A DNA stretch of 64,000 nt from Chloranthus sessilifolius. Taxonomy: Eukaryota; Streptophyta; Magnoliopsida; Chloranthales; Chloranthaceae. Every line of letters starts with the position of its first letter. The stretch's first letter is position 1. Under the pieces are notes generated by a model. That model was not told the origin of the DNA and did no database searches. It saw only the letters and a program-made list of their open reading frames with translations. The translations under genes and the position numbers were made by a program. Positions 46,238 to 57,218 of this stretch are shown one piece after another. The stretch lies in the NCBI GenBank assembly GCA_021018995.1, contig CM037588.1:78465765-78529764 (forward strand), given 5' to 3'.

Positions 46238-46658
46238 TCAGCTGGACAAGGGGTAACTTACAGCACACTGACAAATAAATAAAACTACGACTACTATTGT
46301 AGAATTTTAAAGAATGCAGAATTGAAATAACAGCAGAGGGGAGAAGAGAATGCAAACTCAGGCACAATGTGCACTAGCATCAGCTGTACTCTCCTAATTT
46401 CTATTGCTCCAGACCTGCAAAAATTAGTAAAATTCAGCAGGAATTTATTAAAGCTACAAAATTAATAACAGAAAATAAGTGGAAACTAAAATAATGCCAG
46501 CTGTATGTTATTCACACATACCCATTACAATAAAAAGTCCTAAACAAAAAAATAAAACAAACAAAGAAACTAAAAAATTCTAAAAAAATACAGCTGACAT
46601 TTATTTAAATACTAACTCTACAATGAATAAAACTAAAGACTACTAAAACATAACTAAG
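46238..46658 (-). other. Flank between gag fragment and E4
   Basis: About 420 bases, A-rich on the plus strand, with CAGCTGTATG and CAGCTGACAT. Probably the leader of the element that supplied the gag fragment. No feature supported. Confidence 0.3.
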
Positions 46659-48195
46659 TGTGCAACCGTGGGATTTTTTGACGATCCCGTCGTGGTGATG
46701 CGCTCGCTAACAAAAATATAGAGTCGCCACCCGGAGCTTTTGGTGTCTCGGGAAACCTATATCATTTTTATAAGCACCAAAGTGCCACAAATATGACTCT
46801 GAATCCGGTCCACACCAAAGGTTCTTGGGTAGGGACTTCGATTATCGATTGGGAAGGTGTTAGGCACCCAATCAACCCGCTTAACGCGGTCTCTACTAAT
46901 GGCCACAACAAAAATAAAATGACACTAACACAAAGGTCTTCTTCTTGCCCAAAGGGCCCTAAAATCCTATTTGTGCCCCTCCGTCCCTACCGAAAAGTCG
47001 GTGGCATAACGGCACAAATGTGAGGATGGGAGAAGAACTAAAGGAGATAGGAGAAGAAAGGGGAGAGCCGGAGCCCTCGGGCCCTTGTTGCACCGTTGGA
47101 GAGCCTTATGTAGGCTTGCCTTGATGAGCTCTTAATGACTTGTGTGATGAGAAATAGGGTTCTAAATCCTAGGGCTTGATGGCTAGGAAGTATAGAAGGA
47201 AGGCAAAGGGGTATCACATACCTAAACTAAGGTTTTTAGATGAAGGATAAGGCTTGGAAGAAAGTTGGGAAATCTGGAATTTATGTGAAAAAATAGCACC
47301 AAAGGGAGAAAGATCTTCTCACTCTAAGGTCTTTCTCTCTTAAGCAATATTTCCAACCTTTAATCCAAGGGGAGGGGGGCTTTATTTATAGGAAAAGGGT
47401 AGGTTAGGAGGCTACTTAGATGCTAATTAGGGTTAGTAATTAGGTAATCTCTAATCTAAGGTTTCCTAAGATTTTGAGAGCTTGGAGATGCGTGGGAATG
47501 GTTTTAGTGGTGGATGATAGGTTAGTGTTTCAAATCACTTAAGGGTTATAAATAGGCATTAAAAGGGTGTCACAGAACTATCAAAATACACCCCAAAGAT
47601 CAAGATGGTCAACAAGTCAAACCCTAATCACAAATTTTAGGGCATAAACCAGAGGCTACTGTTCATAAGCCTGACACAACTATTAGTTGCGCCAGGCATA
47701 TGCATAGTAAAATAGTGCATGCACAGTGCTGGGAAGTTGGCTCCCCGAAGTGGGGTCCACGCTTTGAACTGGCGCAACTATTAGTTGCGCCAAATCCCTA
47801 AGGGGACTTTCCCAAAATTATAGTTTTACCCCTCAGGTTCAGGCCGCCATATCTTTGCGTACACAACCCCGATTGGGGTGATTCTTGGCCCGTTGGAAAG
47901 CTGACGACTTCTAATTTTCAATGGTATGAGATTCAATCATAGTAAAAGGTCATAGCTTGTCCTAGTGTGCCACTCTTCATCCATTGTCTGGGAAGGTTAG
48001 GTTTGGGGTTCGAAGGGGCTCTAGGGATTGAGATTAGTTTCTAAGGGTTCAGGAAGGTTCCTAAGGGAAGTAGGATGATTCTTAAGGGTTTGAAAAGGGA
48101 TCCTAAGGATTTCATGCACACCATCAAAAGCTCGGAGGTATGCCTCTCTCAAAATGTGTCTTGATCGGGCCTTGGGCCAAATTTGCGTGTCTACA
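46659..48195 (-). repeat. 3' LTR of E4
   Basis: Starts (element sense) TGTAGACACGCAAATTTGG at 48195 right after the PPT; the other end is placed at about 46659 (GGTTGCACA in element sense) because the style changes there and CA is available, but this border is not confirmed by a target duplication. TATA CTATAAATA at 47391-47383. A GGTGGCGACTC string lies near 46735 (complement), inside the presumed U5. Confidence 0.7.
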
Positions 48196-48212
48196 GATGC
48201 CCCTCTTTTGTA
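48196..48212 (-). promoter_or_regulatory. Polypurine tract of E4
   Basis: In element sense TACAAAAGAGGGGCATC, directly before the LTR start. Confidence 0.8.
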
Positions 48213-48854
48213 TTTGATCATTAATGATCGAATACCAAAGAAAAGAGACATCCGAACAGGCCCAAGGCATTACTGATGGGTCTACTGTATTTAGAACGAA
48301 CTTCAAACATTAGACAGGTAACATGGTGAGAAAATGAAAGCCCTTTATAACAGGCTAGACATCCGTTTCTCAAGGTAATCTGTCCCCAAGCTCTTAGGAC
48401 ATTACTGGGCATAATCGAGGTGGAACGAGTTGCGAAAGCCCTGTATGCCAGATTAAACATTTGCTTCTTGAGATGATTTACAGGTATTTGATGTTTAAGA
48501 TTCATTCTGAATACAATAATTTTGCAAGTAAGAGGGGTGATTGACCCACATTCAAAGATAGGCGCGAAGTAAACATACGCAAGGCTCCACAGTTTGCGTC
48601 CAATCCTATGAGGCATTTAATTGCCCCATCTGACTGTTCGCGGGTGCCCTTGCCTGAGGCAGGGTTCGAAATCTTTGGGCGAACCCATCGATCCCAAGTT
48701 TATTTAGCATGACTGCCCGAGTGGAGTGAATAGAGGTCGCAACGCTTTTTGGGGAGTACGTGCCATTTTTGAAAACGTGCCCTGGATCAACATGACCTAG
48801 AGCATCCAACTTTAACTACCTTGATCAGGTCCAACCAAATATTGGGTATCTTCC

Positions 48855-50430
48855 AAAAGGGACATCCAATCTTGGTCTCTGCCAATAATAATCATAAACA
48901 TCATTCAACTATGCCTAATCATGCACCCATTAGGGGCGATAAGCAACAAAGGCAATGGAAGCCCTGACCCAGACCTGCCCGGGTATAATTTACGAGTGCA
49001 AACGACCATCATATGGATACCCAGACACATGGCGTACACTTTACAGGGCTGCCAATATAGGTTTTAAGCCTGTAGAAAATAAAGGGGAAATGAACTCTTC
49101 TGGATGCATGGTTGCACATAGTTTGATTGATACGTAATCTCGTTCTCAACAGGTTGGTCTCAACCAATGATTAACCTTTTCCAATGGAGTTATCCAGACC
49201 TCAAACCCCGTAGGGCGTGTGCCCAGACCATGCAGACCAAGAGTCCACACCTCCAAAAAGTTCATAAAAAATTTGAAGCTTAGATTCTCATGTTCATATG
49301 AATCAAAGACAGAGTGCTTAGCTCAAAGATTTAGCAGTGGAATCATCCTGATCGAAACATTGACCACTGTTGCTCCTACTTTGAAATAGGATCCATAGAT
49401 CCAAGGCGAACCTTAGATCTAGGACATTAGTTTTGCACAGTTGTGTTGCCGATAAAACATTGACATTTTATTGCATTGAAGACACTCATGTGCATAGCTG
49501 TGCATGCTAGGAAAACACAGATTTATTCTTCTTCTCTTTTTTCTTTTTTCAATGATTACTATTTCCATTTTTTTTTAAAAACTAAGCATTATCTGGACCT
49601 CGAACCCCGGGAGGTGCATGCCCAGACAACGCATACCAAGAGCTCGTGCCTCCGAAATAGTTTACGACAAAATTGAAGCCAACGTACTCAAGTCCATATG
49701 ATATCGAAAGGATTGGATCAGAATTGCATGTCCATAGAAGGACACTCAATCTTGGCCTCTGCCATCAATGAAGTTATAAACGGACAACTATGCATAAACA
49801 CGCACCCATTAGGGGTAATAAATAACAAGGCGATGAAAGTCTCGACTCAGATCCCGTCCGGGTATAATTTACAGGAACAAACGACCATCCAATGGATACC
49901 CAGACATATGACGTACGCTTTACAGGGATACCATGCAGGTTTTAAGCCTGCGCCCTAAAATGGGCCCTTCTGCATGCATATTTGTACATAGTTGTTTGAC
50001 GTAGTTTCGTATCTGACAGGTTGGAATCAATACAACAATAGATCTTTTCGAGGACGGAGTTATCCGGACCTCAAACCTCGTAGGGCACTTGCCCGGATAG
50101 TGCAGACCAAGAGTCTATGCCTTTGAAAATATCACGTGACGAACTTAAAATTCAAGGCACTCAAGTTCACCCGAAACCAAAAGATGGGGTGATTAGGGCG
50201 AAGAATTAGTGGTGGAATCAATCCGATCAAAAAATAATTGTTTGACCGAGATTGAAACCGTTGCTCCTACTTTGAAGTAGGATCCATGGATCCAAGGTGA
50301 ACCTTAGACCTAGGACGTTAGTTTTGTACAGCTGCGTTGCCGATAAAATATTGATATTTTACCGCATTGAAAATACGCATGTGCGTAGCTGTGCATGAAA
50401 AGTTCACAAATTTCTTTTTTTCTTTTTCAA
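48855..50430 (-). repeat. Old tandem duplication in the E4 3' region (880 bp)
   Basis: Three sub-blocks recur in order. A at about 48860 and 49740 (GGACA(T/C)(C/T)CAATCTTGG). B at about 49187, 49588 and 50057 (G(T/C)ATTATC(C/T)(A/G)GACCTC-type). C at about 49345-49520 and 50230-50415 (TGTTGCTCCTACTTTGAA, then GTGTTGCCGATAAAA-type). The offset between copies of A and of C is about 880 bases; B has an extra copy. Confidence 0.75.
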
Positions 50431-51171
50431 AATGATTTTCATTCTCCCTTTTTTTGAATAGACCTGACGACGGTGGCGTGATGCTTCATCTGATTTGTCC
50501 ATCGCTTAGAAGTTGCCTGCTTCGAGGCTTTGGACCGTTTGATGTTCCTGCACATCCTTGAGAAAATGTCAGTCCCTTTTTTGTTTTTATAGGTAACAAT
50601 AAGCATCCTAATTAATAGAAGGAGGAACAAACTTTTACCTATATTTTTTAATTTTCAAGATTTATATATTTTTTTTGGATTTTTATTTTCAGAAATTTTT
50701 TTGTTCTTTTCCTTTATTTTTGAGATGGAAGTACGATGCTATAACTATGTACATGGGAAAGAGTAGAAATATACACACATTTTTTTGTATTGGATTTTTC
50801 TTGATTTTTTTATTCTTTTTTTTTTTTGGCGTTTCTCTTTTTTTTTTATGATGCCTTATCAGTGAGGTGAAGTCACGGGTCCCACTTTGGGCATAGTTGA
50901 ACCCCTCTTTTAAATAATCGGGTCTGAGGGAGTTTCAGCAGCCTTACCAAGACTGGAAAATCAATCCCTTTGGGCTGAGTCAAACCATTTTCCTTACCTT
51001 TGGTCATACATTTGACGAAGTCATTTCACAAAGATAATTCTGGTTGGGGCCCGATTTGAACTAGCATGAGCGGCCCAGAAAAAGGGATCAGGGAGAGTAA
51101 CCAAGATGGCTCCTCAAACATTAATTATTGACCCATTCCAACAATTAATTTTCTTTTAAAACTCTTTTACT

Positions 51172-51352
51172 CACAACGCCCAAGGCAGGTTCGTTGTGCC
51201 CGTTTTTGCCCTCTTTTTACCCGTGGTGCCCTTTTGGATTTACACCACGTCCATGGGTTTAGCTCTCTTACCCCAAGTGCCCTTTCGAGTTTTCACTTGG
51301 TGTGCGCAAACTCGCTGTTTTACCCATAGTGCCCTTTCGGGTTTTCACTATG
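51172..51352 (-). repeat. Four-hairpin array with different stems
   Basis: H1 arms CACAACG 51172-51178 and CGTTGTG 51192-51198. H2 arms CGTGGTG 51222-51228 and CACCACG 51243-51249. H3 arms CCAAGTG 51273-51279 and CACTTGG 51294-51300. H4 arms CATAGTG 51325-51331 and CACTATG 51346-51352. All stems are perfect 7-bp. H2-H4 share a 14-base loop (CCCTTTCGGGTTTT or near), and H3-H4 are preceded by TTACCC. H1 has a 13-base unrelated loop. Confidence 0.88.
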
Positions 51353-51973
51353 TCCATCTTTCTCTGAGCTTGTATTTTTATTTCATTTTTTTCTTTTTAT
51401 TTATTTCTTTTTCTTTTTCAAAAGCCATGTCATAGACGTCGATTCTGTCATAGTCTGCTGGATGGGGTCCGGTGTCGTCTCACAACTCGGCTCGTGTTGA
51501 CTTAACAGATACTATGACTGCTTGTGAACCTAAAAAGAGGACTTCCTTCAGGGTGTAGCTTGGCCATGGGTCAGGTTAGGATTTGAAGGTATGCTGGGCT
51601 AAATACGATTTTCTTGATATGACTTTAGTTTTTCTCAACACTCTTCATCTTTGGGGGATTTTATTGAACATGCCCCACGATTCTATTTTTTCTTTTTTCT
51701 TTATCTTATTTCAGGCAATCCCTTTTTGAGGTTTTGCTTTTCTGATTTTTTTAAGATTTTGATGGTAACTTCTTTTTTGTATATATACACACATTTTTTT
51801 TTGGGGAAAGGGGTTTATTTAAAAGAAAGGCCTAGGCTAAAAATGTGGTAGCAAAGGATATCATCTTTTTTAAGGATGCTTTTTGGTTACTGTGCTTGGA
51901 ATGATGGCCTCTTTTGGGTGGTTCTTAAGCAGTTACGTATCTGTTTCACCAATACTTACCTTATCGTGATAGA

Positions 51974-53032
51974 CTAAGCGTAGAACCGTCAGATGTATCC
52001 AGCGTTGATGGGCTCAGGAAGATGATCTCTGTCCATGGTGGCGAGGCGGATGGCATATCCCAGTAGCACCTCTCAAACAACATAAGGTCCTTCCCACTTC
52101 GGCTTGAACTTCCCTCTCAGATCGGCGCGGAGGGATGGGAAGATCCTCTTCAACACAGTGTCTCTTACCTTCAGATCTCGATCGCAGAAACATTTATTAT
52201 AAGCGCGTGCGATTTGCTCCTGGTAGACTTGAGTATGACACAAGGCTAGGAGTCCTTTCTCGTCTAATAAGTTTAATTGGTCAAAGCGAGATCTCTCTCT
52301 CTCTGCTTCAGGTAAGCCTGATTCCATGAGGATTCGGAGCGAGGGTACTTCAACCTCTACCGATGGGATGGCCTCAATTCCATATACTAGGGAGAATAGT
52401 GTTGCCCTTGTAGCGGTACGAATCGATGTTCTGTAGGCCCATAAACTAAATGGCAGCATTTCGCTCCAATCTCGACAAGTGACGACCATCTTCTCAAGGA
52501 TGTTAATGACTGTCATGTTCACAACTTCCATGGCTCCATTAGTTTGAGGCCAATAAGGTGACGAGCGATGGTGCTTGATCTTGTATTGCTCACAGAAAGC
52601 CTGGATGAGTTTATTCACAAAGTTTATGTCGTTGTCTATGATGATATCCTTTGGTACTCCAAATTGGTTACTCTTGAGAAACTTCTCGACATGACTGGTT
52701 GTGATGTTGGCATATGATGCTACTTCTACTCACTTGGTAAAGTATTCAATGGTGATGAGGATGAACCGATATCCGTTTGATGCTTTCGGATTAATCATTT
52801 TGATGACATCAAGGCCCTAGGTAGCAAATGGCCAAGGAGTGGTCATACAGTGAAGATCAATGGCAGGAGCGTGTATCAAATTGGAGTGTTCCTGAAACTT
52901 GTAGCATTTCTGAATATATTTACAGCAATCTGATTCCATAGTGGTCCAAAAGTATCCTTGTCGCAAAATTTTCTTGGTGAGCATGTGACCGCTGACGTGG
53001 GCTCTGCATACTCCCTCGTGGATCTTCTTCAT
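51974..53032 (-). pseudogene. pol: E4 integrase
   Basis: Zinc-binding half at 53032-52817 (HEGVCRAHVSGH, then CYKFQEH: the second Cys of CxxC is Phe), core and C-terminal part at 52618-52073 (NKLIQAFCEQYKIKHHRSSP, LWAYRTSIRTATRATLFSL, FKPKWEGPYVV). The catalytic region is GLDVIKMINPK, IIDNDINFV and GAMEVVN, so all three acidic positions can be placed. Stops occur at about 52816 and 52730. The frame ends RFYA and TAG at 51974-51976, the normal end of pol. Confidence 0.82.
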
Positions 53033-53249
53033 AATATTGGTCGCTTTACTTTCAGTAAGGCACCTGAGTAAGATGTTATTATAGGATCACTTATAAAGGC
53101 ACTCCCCGCAAATGACGTAGCCTGCTGCTAGACATTGAATGGTTCGTCGATCCGTCTTGGATGTACCCTCAGGGAAAGTTAGTGTCTTGAGGAAATTTTT
53201 AATATCTGAGAACCAAGGTGGATCATCATCAGGCTTTCGGTTCCTCAAT

Positions 53250-53765
53250 CTAGGCCGGCTCATTCCTTTGCTCGATCATGATTGACTTCATCTCAGCACC
53301 ATATGGGATTTCTATCATTGACGCCAAAGTGGCTAGCGCATCGACAAAGCGATTCCTTATTCGGGGGACATATGAGAATGCCACGTCTTGGAAGCAAGCT
53401 ATCAGATCCTTAAGGTGTTCATGGTAAGGGATCAGTTTCTCATCTTTCATCTTCCAGTCACCATTCGTCTGGCATATGACTAACTGCAAATCGCCAAATA
53501 CCCGGAGGTGGGTTACATTCAAATCGAGAGCTGCCTGTAGACCAGTGGCACAAGCTTCGTACTCAGCCATGTTGTTAGTGCAAGGGAAGTTGAGCTTGAT
53601 AGAGACTGGTACGTAGGATCCTTTTGGCGAGATTAGGATAGCGCTGACTCCCTGACTTTTGGCATTTGATGCCCCGTCAAAGTGCATTACCCATGATTCT
53701 TCTGCTTCTTCTGTATCGTCTTTTGTCATGAACAAAATATCTTCATCTGGGAACTCAGTTCTCAA
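53250..53765 (-). pseudogene. pol: E4 RNase H
   Basis: A 171-codon open frame: WVMHFDGASNAKSQGVSAIL, NNMAEYEACATGLQAA, HLRVFGDLQLVICQTNGDW, NRFVDALATLASMIEIPYG. Asp, Glu, Asp and Asp catalytic positions are all present, although the usual GDS reads GDL and the last ADAL reads VDAL. The best preserved domain of E4. Confidence 0.85.
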
Positions 53766-53906
53766 AGGTTCATAATTTGGTAAAGGATTGTAGGCAAGAT
53801 GATTAGCAAGTGCCTGCCCCTTAATTGACTTCTGAGTGACGTACGTGATGTCGAACTCAGATAATAAAAGTTGCCATCGTGCGGTTCGTCTAGTGAAAGC
53901 CGGCTT

Positions 53907-54967
53907 TTAGAACAAGTATTTCAACGGATCCATTTGGGCCAAAAGTAGAATGGCTTGAGATAGGAAGTAATGGTGGAGCCTCTGGGTAGCCCATACAAGG
54001 GCCAGGCATGCTTTCTCCATATGAGAATAGTGCATCTCATAATCAGTAAACTTCTTGCGTAGATAGTAAATAGCCTGCTCTCTTCTTCCCATCTCATCAT
54101 GCTGCCCTGAGACACATGCCATCAAGACTTCCGTCGTGGAGAGATACATCAAGAGTGGTCTCCTCGGCTCGGGTGGTACCAAACAAGTGGGTTAAGGAGG
54201 TAGATTTTGATTTTATTGAATGTTGCCTGGCAGTCGTTGTTCTATTCAACGGGCGAGTTCTTCCTTAGTAGCTTGAAGATTGGCGTGCAGAAGGGCATTA
54301 GTTGTGCAATGAACCGAGTAATATATTGTATTCTGCCCAAGAATCCTCTAACTTCTTTCTCCGTAGATGGTGGTGGCATTTCTGTGATATCTTTGACTTT
54401 GATTGGGTCGACCTCGATCCCTCTCCTACTGACGATGAATCCCAACAGTTTCCCTAACATGATGCCAAATGTGCACTTCTATGGATTCAGACATAACCTG
54501 CACTTTCTTAGTCTTTCAAACAGCTTCTGAAGGTTTACCAGATGGTCGCTTCATTTCGATGACTTGGCGATCATATCATCGACATACACTTTAATTTCTC
54601 GGTGCATCATGTCATGAAATAACGCAATCATTGCTCTATGATATATAGCGCTGGCGTTCTTCAACCTAAATGGCATGACCCGATAGCAGAAGGTGCCCTA
54701 AGGAGTGATGAACACTGTCTTTTCTGGATCCGCCTCTGCTATTTTGATCTAATTATATCCGGAGAATCCATCCATGAATGAAAGCATCCCATGCTTAGCA
54801 AAGTTGTTGACCAAGATGTCGATGTGTGGCAATGGGAAATCGTCTTTCGAGGTTACCCTATTCAAGTTGTGAAAATCGATACACATGTAGACCTTTCCAT
54901 CCTTCTTCGGCACAGGCATGATATTGGCTAGCCACTGTGGGTATTTGGATACTTTGAGGAACCGCAC
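53907..54967 (-). pseudogene. pol: E4 reverse transcriptase
   Basis: From PQWLANIMPVPKKDGKVYM (54967-54749), through SFMDGFSGYN, RVMPFRLKNASAIYHRAMI and the intact catalytic YVDD at 54575-54586, to LLGFIVSRRGIEVDP (54460-54242) and the connection segment to 53907. Stops occur at about 54748, 54520 and 54240 and a frameshift near 54110. Distinct from the E1/E2 RT. Confidence 0.85.
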
Positions 54968-55132
54968 GTCATACTACGTGATGACCTCATCTTTAACTTT
55001 CAACATTCACTCGAGTCGGAGATGTCTCAGCTTCTGCTTAATCGGCTTCATATCAGGGTAGAGAGGCAACTCTTGCTCGACCAAATCGGTGTCTAGACCA
55101 GGCATGTCCTCATATGTCAAGGCAAAAATGTC

Positions 55133-55471
55133 TTAGTATGACTGAAGGAAGTCGATCACACTTTTTCTTTCCTCGGGAGATAGCAATTTTCCGATTTCAG
55201 TAATGCAAGGAATCTCCTCAGTCCCTACATTAATGTCCTCAATTTCTTCGATAATGGGGGTAGGACCATGCTCAAATTCGGTAAACTGGTCAAGGAGCTC
55301 ATTGGGGAGCTCCTCCAAAGGGATATCCTCGTCCAGACTCATAACTCTTACCTCTCCTTGTATTTCTATAGGGAAGGGGTCGGTTTTACGTGGGACAGGT
55401 ATTTCAATTAAGGCATCTATTTGTGGGACTTTATCTAGAATTTTAAATGATAATATTTTTGGACTTTGCAT
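55133..55471 (-). pseudogene. E4 linker before RT
   Basis: A 112-codon open stretch, acidic: VMSLDEDIPLEELPNELLDQ, then PIIEEIEDINVGTEEIP and LLSPEERKSVIDFLQSY. The final segment resembles the start of the RT module (P-x-ER-x2-x-I-x-FL). The preceding acidic part has no recognised fold. Confidence 0.6.
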
Positions 55472-55680
55472 TTTTTCAAAGTTTTTAGGATTTTGTATTT
55501 TTCAATGATTTTGAGGTTTTGTATTTCTTCGAAGATGGACTCTTGGCAGTGCAAGTCTATGTATGTACAAGGTATTACCTATCAAGGGCTTATCTTACTT
55601 TTTATTGGTTATTTTTTTTTTTGGAAATGGATGCCAAATGTTAGACCACTCCTCGCTTATAGGATTTGGGGCAAAGATGC

Positions 55681-56240
55681 CTAGTTGCATACCTGAGAGG
55701 CCGCTCCTTTACCTAATTGGATGGAGGGGGCTGACTGATATGGCTCATTGGAGTCAGCTTTCATCATATTGATCCCCATTTCGTCTGAGATGATGTCCTC
55801 AAACCTTAGCACATTTTTATGGTGATTCACCACAGGGGGAGTTTGTTCAGGTACGGGTCGTCGTTCCTCAAAGAGGGATAATGCGGCCAAATCTATCTCC
55901 AGGCTAGGAAGGGTAATGTGGGGATTGGTGGGGTGAACTAGTGTTGTGGGCTTGTGTGGGGTTAATTGGGTTTCCCCATTTTGATTAATCTTCACAATCC
56001 CAGCACTTACAAAGGATTCCCTGATGTCCGGTCTGGGACAAGGCTTCTCCTCTTCCAAGTGTATCCCCCTGGCACTTGTGGCCATCGTCTCACGGGCCTT
56101 CTCCTTGGCCTCTTCCTCTGTGGGCTTGTAACCTAACCGAAAATGAACTTCCTGTCCCTTGGCTATAACCGGCTCTCTTTTGCCCTGCAATCTGGCCCCG
56201 AGTCCTCTACCTTTTTGATAGCCCCATTTCTAGAGCATGG
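55681..56240 (-). pseudogene. E4 G-patch-like linker protein
   Basis: At its start the frame reads KWGYQKGRGLGARLQGK (about 56226-56176), a Gly-rich pattern (GYxxGxGLG) resembling a G-patch, followed by RLGYKPTEEEAKEKA and a 169-codon open region with NPHITLPSLEIDLAALSLF, ending TAG-adjacent at 55681. G-patch-like segments between protease and RT are known in Ogre/Tat elements and bind nucleic acid in other proteins. A stop (TAG) just before KWGY disconnects it from protease. Confidence 0.5.
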
Positions 56241-56292
56241 CCACTGCTGCTTTTGTTTTGCCGCCAGTTTTGGAGACTATGCTTTTCGAGGG

Positions 56293-57034
56293 TTATAGGC
56301 CTACTGCTGACACCTCATATTCAAAACTGTGGAGGTCGGTGTCTTCCTCAGTATGCGGCACATCCATTACTTTGGGCTTTTCAATGCTATGGGTGGCCTT
56401 GTCTTTATCGTCATGCCCTTCACCAATGATGGTGATCACCTTCTGTTCGGATATGAATTTTAATTTTTGATGGAGGGTAGAAGGTATCACCCCAACCTCA
56501 TGCAACCAGGGGAGTCCTATTTGCAGATTAAACGAAGATTTGATATCCATCACTTGGAAAGGTATGGAAAAGGTCATGGGCCCGATTACTAACTTAAGGT
56601 CGACCTCTCCCATTATTTCTCTTCTTGTGTTATCAAAATCCCCGAGCACTTATTCTTGTTGGCCTCAGCATACAGGGGTTCACACCGATTTTGGTGGCAG
56701 TTCGCAACGGGCACACATTTAGAACTGACTCGTTATCAATTAGAACTAAGGGAATTATCATGTTCCCGGATTCGACAGTAATATTGAGGGATTTAGCATG
56801 ACTATTTCCCTCCTCCGGCAGATCTACGTTCGAAAAAGAAATGACATTAGGTGCCATTACTTGTCCAATTATTTGCCCAACTTCATCTGGGCTCACCTGT
56901 TGGGACACATGGGCATTCTTTAATGATTCAATTAAAGCTTGAAAATAGAGTGGGGACATCATTAATAGATCCCTCATAGTGATATGGGTCGGCATTCTTC
57001 TTAGTTGGGTCTCAAGGATGTGCTCTCGACTCAT
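56293..57034 (-). pseudogene. E4 aspartic protease
   Basis: 57034-56633 ends with PLVLIDNESVLNVCPLRTA; the active-site triad normally DNG reads DNE. The second half 56649-56293 has MGEVDLKLVIGPMTFSIPFQ and FNLQIGLPWLHEVGVIPSTLHQKLKFIS, the flap and the G-PWL box of Tat proteases. The two overlap in different frames, showing a frameshift near 56640. Confidence 0.8.
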
Positions 57035-57218
57035 CTTTTCAAACGAGTGGATTGCACTGTCTTTCTTTCCCTCTGGCCGTGCTGTTGCTATTGTTGTTGC
57101 TGCCTTGGGCTATTTCGAGATTTTTCTAGATCTGGTAATGAAGTGCACGACCCCTTCCCTGCCGCTGCTGCCGTCATTAGCATTGGTCTATTCATAGCTC
57201 AGTGGGACCTAATGAGGA

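Larger units (their letters stand above)
48213..51973 (-). other. Long repeat-rich 3' region of E4
   Basis: 3.8 kb with no gene. It holds duplicated blocks (48855-50430), T-rich tracts (50640-50850, 51370-51420, 51680-51810) and the hairpin array at 51172-51352. Unlike E1/E2 there is no sign of a PMD gene. A long 3' region is usual for Tat elements. Confidence 0.65.

Noticed and set aside
46010-46367. Possible host gene fragment.
   Set aside because: The readable part looks like the start of a gypsy gag and no exon structure or other host-like coding signal is seen.
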